A stretch of 64,000 nucleotides of DNA. Origin: an uncultured Clostridium sp. (GTDB lineage: Bacteria; Bacillota; Clostridia; Clostridiales; Clostridiaceae). The notes beneath the pieces are model-generated. The model saw only the letters and a list, made by a program, of their open reading frames with translations, had not been told where the DNA came from and made no database searches. The translations under genes and the position numbers were made by a program. This document shows positions 1 through 9,802 of the stretch, piece by piece. Where the stretch lies: assembly GCF_947039605.1 (NCBI RefSeq), contig NZ_CAMQZG010000002.1:62001-126000 (forward strand). Direction: 5' to 3'. Positions within the stretch are counted from its first letter, which is position 1, and each line of letters opens with the position of its first letter.

Positions 1-307
1 ATTAGAAGAAGTTCATAGTAGTGGGGAAGAAGTTATAGTAAATCTTGCTTCTAATGAGTATGCAAAAGTTTTAAAACTTAAAAAGAGAGTTAAGGTAGTT
101 AATATAGTATTTAAGGAAAGAAAGGGATTAAAGTATAGAACGGTAGTAGTTCATACTAAAAAGGCTAGAGGAATGATGGTCAATTTCATGGTTAAGAATA
201 GAATTGAAGAAGTAGAAGGCTTAAAAGCTTTTGATTATGATAGATATGAGTTTGCACAAGAGTTATCTGATGATGAAAACTTTGTGTTCACAAGAGATGC
301 ATTGTAA
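1..307 (+). CDS. yaaA: YaaA-family peroxide stress protein, 3' end only
   Basis: The reading frame is open from the left edge and stops with TAA at 305-307, giving about 101 C-terminal codons; the start lies outside the window. The segment contains NLASNEY and, further on, a KKARG motif followed by MMVNFMVKNRI. These match the order and spacing of the conserved C-terminal blocks of the YaaA (DUF328/UPF0246) family (NLASNEY, KKARG, then a helix ending in an N-R pair). In Escherichia coli YaaA lowers intracellular iron and limits oxidative damage during peroxide stress; the biochemical activity of clostridial members is not settled. No terminator separates it clearly from the next gene. The family call is by recognition of these blocks; the role in this organism is inference. 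Confidence 0.85.
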   Translation, partial: LEEVHSSGEEVIVNLASNEYAKVLKLKKRVKVVNIVFKERKGLKYRTVVVHTKKARGMMVNFMVKNRIEEVEGLKAFDYDRYEFAQELSDDENFVFTRDAL

Positions 308-401
308 AAATTAATAAAGTAATAAATTTATTTGAACTATATATCTAATTGTATAATATTACCTTATCATATTATTAACACTTGATGTTAAGGGGGACAA
401 T

Positions 402-1811
402 ATGGCAAAGGTGAAATTAAAAAAAGGTTTATGGAAAAAAGTTCGAAATGTACTTTTAGGAGTGCTTGGGACAGTAGTAGTTATATATGTAGGAACAGTA
501 TGCTATTATAGATTTTCTATGATAAAAGATATAAGAGTTGAAGATGGAAAAGTTGTATATAAGGATTCATATGTATCAAGAGATGAACATATTAAAAAGG
601 AAGTAGAGCTTACACATTTTGATGATGTAAAAGAAGTAAAGGATGTTAAGTTTGAGTTTAATGGAAAAGTTTTAGAGGAAGCAGGTGTTGTAATAGAACA
701 ATACCAAAGATATTATTTTTCTTTAGATAAGTTTTTAGATAGTATGGGCATAGAATATTCAAGTGCAGATAATGTTTATGAAATAGAGGGTGTAAGACTT
801 GATTTGGTTAATAAAAACTTCTTAAAGGATGGAACTCTTAATATATTAAGAGGGGATTTAATAGATATGCTTGGAGAAACATACATATCATTAAATGACC
901 TAGAACAAATTTTATCACTTGGAGATAGTTGGGACCATGAGAAAAAGGTAGTTAGCCTGTTTAAGTTAGAAAAGAAAGTAACACCAATAGTTGATAGAAA
1001 TAAATTATCAGGTAAAGGTGCAATGATTAGACTAGAAGATGTAAGAGCAGGGGATGAATATGTAACTAATCATGGAGTTCAAAGTACAAAGGCAACTGCA
1101 GATTATCTTTATGAGAATGGGGTGGTGTTTAATGTAGCTTGGATTCCAAGATTTAAAGACCCTGCAAATAAAATAGATAATGATTTGATGGTAATAAAGA
1201 GTATGGCAAATATTCAGTTTGTAAATATGTTAGACTATATGATTTATAGAGGCGGAGTGATTGGACTTCATGGGTATACTCATCAAGCAGGACTTTATAA
1301 GTCGGGTATTGGTAGTGATTTAAGTACAGAGTTTAATACAAGTGAAGAGGAAACAAGGAAACTTGTAGAGTCAGCATTTGAAACTGCAAAGTATCTAAAA
1401 ATTCCAGTTTCATTCTTTGAGAGTGGACATTATCATGCAACTAAAAAGCAGCAGACTATTATAGAAGAATATATAGATGCTTGTTTTGAACCTTACAAAA
1501 TATATTGGAACTTCCAGACTGTGGTAAGTAAAAGAAATGATTCGACTATATATGTACCAGCACCACTTCTTTATACAGAAGCAAAAGATGGTAGTGATAT
1601 GGCACAGAAGATAGAAAAGAATATAAATAGAAAAAATATACTAACAGCATTTTATCTTCACCCAATTAAAGAGATGGAGTTCTTTAAGTTTAATAAGGGT
1701 GAAAATGGAGTTGTGAAAACTGAGCATCTAGAGAATTCACCACTTCAAAATATAGTGAAAGCTTTAAATGAATCAGGTCATGCAACAATAACAATAAATG
1801 ATTTGAAGTAG
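402..1811 (+). CDS. Membrane-anchored polysaccharide-deacetylase-like protein with stalk (CuAO-N-like) domain
   Basis: A 469-residue protein. It has a basic N-terminus and one membrane segment at about residues 15-37, so the rest should lie outside the cell. Residues of about 80-190 look like a copper-amine-oxidase N-terminal-type beta domain (repeated short strands, a YFSLDKFLDSMGIEY stretch and YISLNDL), often found in clostridial envelope proteins. The remainder resembles the DUF2334/YdaL-type branch of the polysaccharide deacetylase fold: MIRLEDV stands where NodB-type enzymes have their metal-binding Asp pair, and GLHGYTHQ supplies an H-x3-H pair. The ATG is preceded by AAGGGGGA. The substrate could be a cell-wall or exopolysaccharide N-acetyl group, but the single acidic ED pair means activity is unproven. 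Fold assignment is moderately sure; function is inferred. Confidence 0.65.
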   Translation: MAKVKLKKGLWKKVRNVLLGVLGTVVVIYVGTVCYYRFSMIKDIRVEDGKVVYKDSYVSRDEHIKKEVELTHFDDVKEVKDVKFEFNGKVLEEAGVVIEQYQRYYFSLDKFLDSMGIEYSSADNVYEIEGVRLDLVNKNFLKDGTLNILRGDLIDMLGETYISLNDLEQILSLGDSWDHEKKVVSLFKLEKKVTPIVDRNKLSGKGAMIRLEDVRAGDEYVTNHGVQSTKATADYLYENGVVFNVAWIPRFKDPANKIDNDLMVIKSMANIQFVNMLDYMIYRGGVIGLHGYTHQAGLYKSGIGSDLSTEFNTSEEETRKLVESAFETAKYLKIPVSFFESGHYHATKKQQTIIEEYIDACFEPYKIYWNFQTVVSKRNDSTIYVPAPLLYTEAKDGSDMAQKIEKNINRKNILTAFYLHPIKEMEFFKFNKGENGVVKTEHLENSPLQNIVKALNESGHATITINDLK

Positions 1812-1957
1812 AAGTATTGAGTTATTTAGAATAGTTATGTAAAATAAGTGTAATAGGAGTTTATAGCATATTAAAATTTTAGTTATAAATTTATGATAGT
1901 ATGTTATAGGCTATTAGATAAAAATATTATGTTGTATGTTACAAGGAGATGTAAACT

Positions 1958-3103
1958 ATGAGCAATGAAAATATGTCAATGGATGAAATAATGAATGACT
2001 TTGAATTAAAGAGCTTTAGAAAAGGTGAAATAATTAAAGGGAAAGTTGTTAGTGTTAACAATGATGCAGTCATAGTTAATATAGGACATTTTGCAGACGG
2101 AGTAGTTTCAAAAAGTGAAATATCAAGTGATGTTGATTTTGATATGAGTACTATAAATGCAGATGATGAAATCTATGTTATGGTAATTAGCACAGATGAT
2201 GGGGATGGAAATGTTGCATTATCAAAAAGAAAAGCTGATGCTATAAAAGCATGGGATAAGTTAGAGGATATATTCAAAGAAAATAAAACTTTTGAAATTA
2301 AAATTAAAGAAGCTGTAAAAGGTGGATTACTTGCTTATATTGATGGGATAAGAGTATTTATGCCAGCATCACAGTGTGCTGCTAGAAGAATAGAGAATAT
2401 AGAAACTTTAGTTGGAACAACTCTAGAAGTTAAATTAATAGAGTTTAACAAAGAAGATAGAAAAGTTGTTGTTTCAAGAAGAGTTATAGAAGAAGTTGCA
2501 AAGAAAGCTGAAGAAGCAAAAATTTTAAGAACAATACAAGCAGGTGAAAATAGAACGGGTAAAGTAACAAAAATCCTTAAATTTGGAGCATTTGTTAATA
2601 TTGGTGGAGTTGAAGGCTTAATACACATAAATGACCTTGCTTGGACTAGAGTTAGAGAAGTGGAAGATATATTAACAGTAGGGGATACTGTTGAAGTTTA
2701 TGTTAAAGAAGTAGATTTAGCTAGGGAGAGACTTTCACTTTCATTAAAAGATTTATGTGAAAATCCATGGACTAAATTTGCTAAAGAGAATAAAATTGGT
2801 GAAACAGTAGATGCTAAAATAGTTAGATTTATTCAAGTAGGAGCGATTGCACAGGTTAATGGTGGAGTTGAAGGGCTTGTTCATATCTCACAAATATCAG
2901 AAGATAGAATTAATTCAGCTAGTGATGTATTAAAAATGGGTCAAGAAGTTAAAGTTAAAATACTTGCTATTGATATAGAAAAAGAAAAATTGTCACTTAG
3001 CATAAAAGAAGCAGTTGATAGATCAGTAGAATACGAACAGTATAATGATGCTGAAGAAGACTTTGGTGGACTTTCAGATTTATTCAAAGATTTTAAATTC
3101 TAG
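1958..3103 (+). CDS. rpsA: S1 RNA-binding domain protein (ribosomal protein S1-like)
   Basis: A 381-residue protein made of four S1 (OB-fold) repeats at about residues 20-95, 108-175, 195-265 and 280-350. Repeats three and four are the most typical, with GVEGLIHINDL and GVEGLVHISQI, followed by the usual LSLSLKDL and LSLSIKEA closing strands. The start is set by an AAGGAG site before the ATG. Firmicutes S1-like proteins of this length bind mRNA and associate with the 30S subunit, although they are shorter than the six-repeat S1 of Proteobacteria and their need in initiation differs. The gene appears to be transcribed alone and ends in a hairpin at 3128-3175. The symbol is used by family resemblance. 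Confidence 0.85.
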   Translation: MSNENMSMDEIMNDFELKSFRKGEIIKGKVVSVNNDAVIVNIGHFADGVVSKSEISSDVDFDMSTINADDEIYVMVISTDDGDGNVALSKRKADAIKAWDKLEDIFKENKTFEIKIKEAVKGGLLAYIDGIRVFMPASQCAARRIENIETLVGTTLEVKLIEFNKEDRKVVVSRRVIEEVAKKAEEAKILRTIQAGENRTGKVTKILKFGAFVNIGGVEGLIHINDLAWTRVREVEDILTVGDTVEVYVKEVDLARERLSLSLKDLCENPWTKFAKENKIGETVDAKIVRFIQVGAIAQVNGGVEGLVHISQISEDRINSASDVLKMGQEVKVKILAIDIEKEKLSLSIKEAVDRSVEYEQYNDAEEDFGGLSDLFKDFKF

Positions 3104-3127
3104 GAATAGAATACTGATATAAATATT

Positions 3128-3175
3128 AAAAAGAGGAGTTAAAATGTAATTTGATTATGTTTTAACTTCTTTTTC
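3128..3175 (+). terminator. Terminator after the S1-protein gene
   Basis: A stem built from AGTTAAAA and TTTTAACT with flanking A-rich and T-rich arms, ending in CTTTTT. The stem is AT-rich, so it is weaker than most others in the window. Confidence 0.6.
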
Positions 3176-3358
3176 TATAAATAAGAAGAAAGTTTAATCT
3201 TTAAAAGAATTAGTTCTAAGAAGAAAAGTTTGGTATAATATAAATAAGAAATAAATTTTTTGTAGAATTTCAATGAAATAAAGAATTCTATAAAATAAAG
3301 ATAGTAGAAAGATATCAGTTGATATTTAAAATATAAAATGAATTTAGGAGTGAATGAA

Positions 3359-4813
3359 ATGAGAGTATTAGAAGAATTACAACCATATGATGTTTTTAAA
3401 TATTTTGAGGAGATTACACAAATCCCAAGAGGTTCAGGTAATGAGCAGGCAATAAGTGATTATCTTGTTAAGTTTGCTAATGAATTAAATCTTGAAGTTA
3501 TCCAAGATGAAGCAAATAACATTGTTATAAGAAAAGAAGCATCTAAAGGATATGAAAATGCTAAAGGTGTTATAATTCAAGGACACATGGACATGGTTTG
3601 TGAAAAAAATAAAGGAACAGAGCATGACTTTGAAAAAGATCCATTAAAATTAAGAATAGTTGAAGATAATATCTACGCTACAGACACAACTCTTGGAGCT
3701 GATAATGGAATCGCTGTTGCTTATGGAATGGCAGTTCTTGCAGGGAATTATGAGCACCCAGCTTTAGAACTTTTAGTTACAACAGATGAAGAAGTTGGAA
3801 TGAGTGGTGCAATTGCACTTGATGGAAAAAATATTAAGGGACAAATACTTCTTAATGCAGATTCAGAAGTTGAGGGAGAATTACTTGTAAGTTGTGCTGG
3901 TGGTGCAAGAAATACATTAGTAATTGATATAGATTGGACACAAACACCTGAAGAGAAAGTTGCTTATGAACTTAGAGTTAAGGGATTAAGAGGTGGACAC
4001 TCAGGAATGGAAATTAACAAAGCTAGAGGAAATGCTAATAAATTAATGGGTAGACTATTAAATGAAATTTATAAAGTTGTTGATTTTGACATGGCTTTAA
4101 TAAGTGGTGGTTCAAAAAATAATGCTATACCAAGAGAAGCAGATACTTTAGTTGTTATAGATGAAAAAGATATAGCAATAATGAGTGAAATAGTAGAAAA
4201 AGTTGAAAATGAAATAAAAGCAGAACTTAGAGTTCAAGACCCTAATGTTATTGTTGAGATGGTAAAAGAAGAGGCTATGCCACTTGAAATATTCTCAAAA
4301 GAAACTAAGAGAAAAGTTATCATGGGACTTCAATTAATGCCTAACGGAGTAGAAGTTATGAGCATGGACATGGATGGACTTGTTCAGACTTCAACAAATC
4401 TTGGAGTAGTTACTACAACTAATGAGACAGTATCATTTGATAGTGCTACAAGAAGTTCAGTTAATAGCCAAAAATGGGCATTCCTTGATAAAATTCAAAA
4501 TGTTGCAGATGTAATTGGAGCAAAACTTGAAGTTTCATCAAGCTATCCATCATGGGAGTATAACCCAGAATCAGAAGTAAGAGAGATTGCTAAAAAGGTT
4601 TATAAAGATATGACAGGAGAAGATGCTAAACTTGTAGCTATTCACGCTGGAGTTGAATGTGGACTTTTAAGTGAAAAAGTTGAAGCTGGACTTGATATGA
4701 TTTCATTTGGTCCTAACATGGCAGATGTTCACACACCAGACGAGCATGTTAGCATAAGTTCAATAAAAAATGTTTGGGAATTCTTAATAGAATTACTTAA
4801 AGCTTTAAAATAA
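3359..4813 (+). CDS. pepD: Aminoacyl-histidine dipeptidase (M20C peptidase)
   Basis: A 484-residue zinc dipeptidase of the PepD family (Xaa-His dipeptidase, beta-alanyl-histidine/carnosine type), expected in the cytosol where it recycles dipeptides. Visible landmarks are IQGHMDMVCEK (first zinc histidine and the following Asp), TTLGADNGIAVAYG (bridging Asp), TTDEEVGMSGA (Glu pair), LRGGHSGMEI of the lid/dimer domain, and the late metal histidine in ADVHTPDE. An in-frame ATG at 3338 is possible, but GGAG at 3347-3350, eight bases before the ATG at 3359, selects the latter start; from there the protein begins MRVLEELQPYDVFKYF, as in the family. It stands alone, bounded by hairpin terminators on both sides. 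Confidence 0.93.
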   Translation: MRVLEELQPYDVFKYFEEITQIPRGSGNEQAISDYLVKFANELNLEVIQDEANNIVIRKEASKGYENAKGVIIQGHMDMVCEKNKGTEHDFEKDPLKLRIVEDNIYATDTTLGADNGIAVAYGMAVLAGNYEHPALELLVTTDEEVGMSGAIALDGKNIKGQILLNADSEVEGELLVSCAGGARNTLVIDIDWTQTPEEKVAYELRVKGLRGGHSGMEINKARGNANKLMGRLLNEIYKVVDFDMALISGGSKNNAIPREADTLVVIDEKDIAIMSEIVEKVENEIKAELRVQDPNVIVEMVKEEAMPLEIFSKETKRKVIMGLQLMPNGVEVMSMDMDGLVQTSTNLGVVTTTNETVSFDSATRSSVNSQKWAFLDKIQNVADVIGAKLEVSSSYPSWEYNPESEVREIAKKVYKDMTGEDAKLVAIHAGVECGLLSEKVEAGLDMISFGPNMADVHTPDEHVSISSIKNVWEFLIELLKALK

Positions 4814-4820
4814 TAAATAT

Positions 4821-4858
4821 AAAAATCCTCTGTAAGTTTATGCAGAGGATTTTTTTTA
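4821..4858 (+). terminator. Terminator after pepD
   Basis: Perfect AATCCTCTG / CAGAGGATT-type stem followed by a run of eight T. Confidence 0.9.
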
Positions 4859-4961
4859 TTTACTTTACATAATTTTTTGAAATATTTATGATTTTTAGGA
4901 ATAAATTCAGCATCATTTAAATAAGTATGTTTATATAGAGATATTTTAAGGTGGTGAATTT

Positions 4962-5735
4962 ATGAAGTATACAAGATATGATATGAAACCAAAGAAAAAG
5001 AATGATGACTGGAAAACTACAATTATGATGATACTTGCAGTGGTTGTCTTAGCATTACTTATCGGAAGTTTAATATTTTTCCAAATGTTCCCTGTTAATG
5101 AAAAAACAAAACTAAAAGATAAGACAACTCAAACAGAAGAGAAAAAACCAACAGAAGATCCAAGTGAAGAGATTGAAGTTCCACCAGTAGTTGCAGAGGA
5201 AAAAGAAGAAGATGAAAAAGAGCAAACAGAAAGTGCAAGTACAACAGAAGCTACTACATACACAGTTGTCCAATGTGGATATTTTTCTAAGAAAGAAAGT
5301 GCTGATGCAGTAAAAGAAAAAATTGGAGAAAGTGCAAAAATTTTAACTGAGGGTGATAAGTTTAGAGTTGTATGTTATATCGGTAGTGAAGCAGAGGCTA
5401 AGAAGTTATTAGATGAATTTACTAAAAAAGAAATTGAGAACACAAAAGTAAGATTCAATCTTCCAGGAGAAACAGTAACAGATAAAGCTATAATAGAAAT
5501 GGTAAATGGAATTCTTGATATAACAGTAAAGTTAAATGAGGCAGATGTAGCAAGTGTTAAAAGTGACAAATTTAAAACTTGGGCAAGTACATTAACAGAA
5601 GTTACAGATGATGCAAAGCTTAGTAATTTTATAGCAATGAAAAAAATGATAAATGAACTTCCAGTTGAAATTACTAGTAAAGAAATTGAAAAGATATATC
5701 AGACAATATACAATGTTGTAAGTAGTTATAAATAA
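4962..5735 (+). CDS. SPOR-domain membrane protein
   Basis: A 257-residue protein with a short charged N-terminus, one membrane helix at about residues 20-43 and a Lys/Glu/Thr-rich spacer to about residue 95. A SPOR domain follows (about 97-165), beginning TYTVVQCGYFSKKESAD. SPOR domains bind denuded septal peptidoglycan and are found in division and sporulation proteins. The last 85 residues are helical and not recognised. The start follows AAGGTGGTG. Placement just before maf and the mre/min cluster agrees with a role in wall synthesis or septation, but this is association only. A terminator at 5857-5890 closes the unit. Confidence 0.8.
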   Translation: MKYTRYDMKPKKKNDDWKTTIMMILAVVVLALLIGSLIFFQMFPVNEKTKLKDKTTQTEEKKPTEDPSEEIEVPPVVAEEKEEDEKEQTESASTTEATTYTVVQCGYFSKKESADAVKEKIGESAKILTEGDKFRVVCYIGSEAEAKKLLDEFTKKEIENTKVRFNLPGETVTDKAIIEMVNGILDITVKLNEADVASVKSDKFKTWASTLTEVTDDAKLSNFIAMKKMINELPVEITSKEIEKIYQTIYNVVSSYK

Positions 5736-5856
5736 AGGGTTAAAATTTTGATAATTCCCCAAAAATTGTTATAGCAATTACCTTTAAATAACATCAACTT
5801 GTAATTGAATTTTAATAAATATTTACAGTAGATAGATTATAATTATTGAGAAAACA

Positions 5857-5890
5857 AAGAACTCTGAAACTTTCAGGGTTCTTTAATTTT
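5857..5890 (+). terminator. Terminator after the SPOR-domain gene
   Basis: AAAGAACTCTGAAA pairs with TTTCAGGGTTCTTT (one T-G pair), followed by T-rich sequence. The surrounding 356-base gap (5736-6091) shows nothing else clear. Confidence 0.8.
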
Positions 5891-6091
5891 GGGTGTGAAT
5901 CATGTATAATATTTTTGTAAACTTCTATGGTAAAAATAAGTATTAAAATTCTTAGTAAAGAACTTTTTATGCTTGTGCATAAAAATAATAAATGTTAAAC
6001 TATATAGGATGATAAAGAAAATAGGATTTTAGGTTGATTTTTGTTAGAAAAAGTACTATTTTATATTCAAAGATAGGAGCGGATTTTTAAT

Positions 6092-6661
6092 ATGTCTATA
6101 ATTTTAGCTTCAAAATCTCCAAGAAGAAAAGAGCTTTTGTCAAAGATTGTAAAAGATTTCGAGGTAATAGCATCTGAATTTGATGAATCACTTATCAAAT
6201 TTACTGGAGATGTAGAATCATATGTGAAAGAATTAGCAATATGTAAGGCGAAAGAAGTGGCACAAAATATTAAAAAGCAAGCTATTGTTATCTCAGCGGA
6301 TACGATTGTTGTGCTAGAAAATAAAATATTAGGAAAGCCTAAAAATAGAAAAGAAGCTGAATGTATGTTAAGTTCTTTAAGTGGTAATAATCATAGAGTA
6401 TGCACAGGTTTATGTGTTCTTGATACGACTACTAATAAAATAATACAAAAAGCTGTTTTCACAAAAGTGAAGTTTTCAAAGCTTACTAATAAAGAAATTC
6501 AAGAGTACATAGATACAGGAAGTCCAATGGATAAAGCAGGTGCTTATGGAATACAAGATTTCGCTGCAGTATTTGTAGAGGAAATAGAGGGATGTTATTA
6601 CAATGTAATGGGATTACCTTTAAACGTATTGTATAATATACTCAAAACATTGGATTTTTAA
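6092..6661 (+). CDS. maf: Maf-family nucleoside triphosphate pyrophosphatase
   Basis: A 189-residue cytosolic protein with the full Maf signature: IILASKSPRRKELL at the N-terminus (phosphate-binding S-x-R-R), ISADTIVVLENKILGKP in the centre (catalytic Asp), then CTGLCV and DKAGAYGIQ. Maf enzymes hydrolyse non-canonical or canonical dTTP/UTP-type nucleotides and have been tied to arrest of septation. The ATG follows AGGAGCGG. As in Bacillus, it heads the maf-radC-mre block. Length is normal for the family. Confidence 0.95.
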   Translation: MSIILASKSPRRKELLSKIVKDFEVIASEFDESLIKFTGDVESYVKELAICKAKEVAQNIKKQAIVISADTIVVLENKILGKPKNRKEAECMLSSLSGNNHRVCTGLCVLDTTTNKIIQKAVFTKVKFSKLTNKEIQEYIDTGSPMDKAGAYGIQDFAAVFVEEIEGCYYNVMGLPLNVLYNILKTLDF

Positions 6662-6693
6662 TGGTGTAAATATCTAAAAAAGGAAGTTTTTAT

Positions 6694-8420
<1,727 letters not shown>

Positions 8421-8427
8421 ATTTTAG

Positions 8428-9279
8428 ATGAAGTTTTTTAAAAGTAAACTGGCAGTAACGGTTATAGTTCTGTCAGTTACATTTTTAGGTGTAATTATTT
8501 ATACAGCTAAAACAAATTCAGATTTTATATCTGGGGCACTAGGTGCAGGATTTAACCCTGTCCAAAAAGCAATATACACAGCAGGTGAGAAAATAAAAGG
8601 TGGAATAGATTTCTTTGCTAGCTTCTCAGAAGTTAAAGAAGAAAATGATGGTTTAAAGAAGCAAGTAATAGAATTACAAAACCAATTAGTTGGTTATAAT
8701 ACTTATAAAACACAGAATGAACAATTAAAGAAAGAACTTAGTTTTAAAGATCAACATTCAGAATATAATTATGTTGGTGCAAGTATAATTGGTCAATCAG
8801 GAGGAAGCTTCTATGAAGGATATATTATTGATAGAGGAGCAGATTCAGGGTTGAAAAAAGATATGATAGTCATTGCAGGTAATGAATTAGTTGGTATTGT
8901 AATAGAGGTTCATAGTAATTGGGCTAAAGTTCAAACAATATCAAGCTCAAATACAGCGGTTGCAGCTACAGTGGAGGAAACTAATGAAGTTTCTGGTATT
9001 GTTAGAGGTTACAGAGATATTGGTAGCAGAGAACCACTTGCAAAAATTTATAACTTACCAATGAGTTCAGCAATTAAAGCTGGAGATACAATATTAACTT
9101 CAGGGCTTGGAGGAGTTTATCCTCAAGGCATTAGAATAGGGGCGGTTACTGCTGTTGAAACTGATAATGTTAAAGTTTCAAAAAGTGCTGTAATTAAACC
9201 ATTTGCTGATTTTAATACTCTAACACAAGTAGTTATAGTTGTTCCTAAAGATGCATCTAGAGGTGACATAAAATATTAA
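8428..9279 (+). CDS. mreC: Rod-shape determining protein MreC
   Basis: A 283-residue protein with one N-terminal membrane helix (about 8-27), a coiled coil (about 70-115, FSEVKEENDGLKKQVIELQN) and the beta-rich extracytoplasmic MreC core, including GADSGLKKDMIVI and TSGLGGVYPQGIRIG, which are diagnostic. MreC bridges MreB to the class B PBP and RodA. It lies tightly between mreB and mreD. The weak spacer (AATTTTAG) suggests translation is coupled to mreB. Confidence 0.96.
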   Translation: MKFFKSKLAVTVIVLSVTFLGVIIYTAKTNSDFISGALGAGFNPVQKAIYTAGEKIKGGIDFFASFSEVKEENDGLKKQVIELQNQLVGYNTYKTQNEQLKKELSFKDQHSEYNYVGASIIGQSGGSFYEGYIIDRGADSGLKKDMIVIAGNELVGIVIEVHSNWAKVQTISSSNTAVAATVEETNEVSGIVRGYRDIGSREPLAKIYNLPMSSAIKAGDTILTSGLGGVYPQGIRIGAVTAVETDNVKVSKSAVIKPFADFNTLTQVVIVVPKDASRGDIKY

Positions 9280-9297
9280 TTCAAAGGGGATAGAGAT

Positions 9298-9798
9298 ATG
9301 AAAAAAATTATACTTATCCTTATTTGTATACTTTTATTTGTGTTAGATAATAGCGTAATGCCATTTCTTGGAATTGGAGGCGTTTATCCAAGCTTACTAT
9401 TTGTTTTTGTTATATTAGTTTCAACAATAAATGGTTACTGGGATGCTATTATACTAGGAAGTATTTCGGGTATACTACAGGATATTTACTTCACTCATAT
9501 ATTTGGAATAAATGCACTTATCAATTTAGCACTATGTCTAATAGCTGCATATATAGGTGATACTATAATTAAAAATAGAATAATAATACCGGTAGCAACT
9601 GTTGCAGGGCTAACAGCAGTTAAGTTTATTATAATTTTAATTATAGGGAAAGCATTAGCTTTAAGTGTACCAATAGAAAATATATTTATAATGGTTATTT
9701 ATAATGTAGTGATGGCAGTTGTTATGTATAGTTGGGTATCTAGAATATCAAACAAAAATCTAATGAAGAAAACTTGGAAATTTGGTAAACACAGGTGA
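9298..9798 (+). CDS. mreD: Rod-shape determining protein MreD
   Basis: A 166-residue hydrophobic protein with about five membrane helices. FLDNSVMPFLGI-like opening and GSISGILQDIYF in the second helix region are characteristic of MreD. It follows mreC by 18 bases behind an AAAGGGGA site and precedes the first PBP gene by four bases, the order seen in many Firmicutes and Proteobacteria. Assignment rests on hydrophobic profile, the GxxxGxxQD-like motif and position. Confidence 0.93.
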   Translation: MKKIILILICILLFVLDNSVMPFLGIGGVYPSLLFVFVILVSTINGYWDAIILGSISGILQDIYFTHIFGINALINLALCLIAAYIGDTIIKNRIIIPVATVAGLTAVKFIIILIIGKALALSVPIENIFIMVIYNVVMAVVMYSWVSRISNKNLMKKTWKFGKHR

Positions 9799-9802
9799 TT
9801 AA

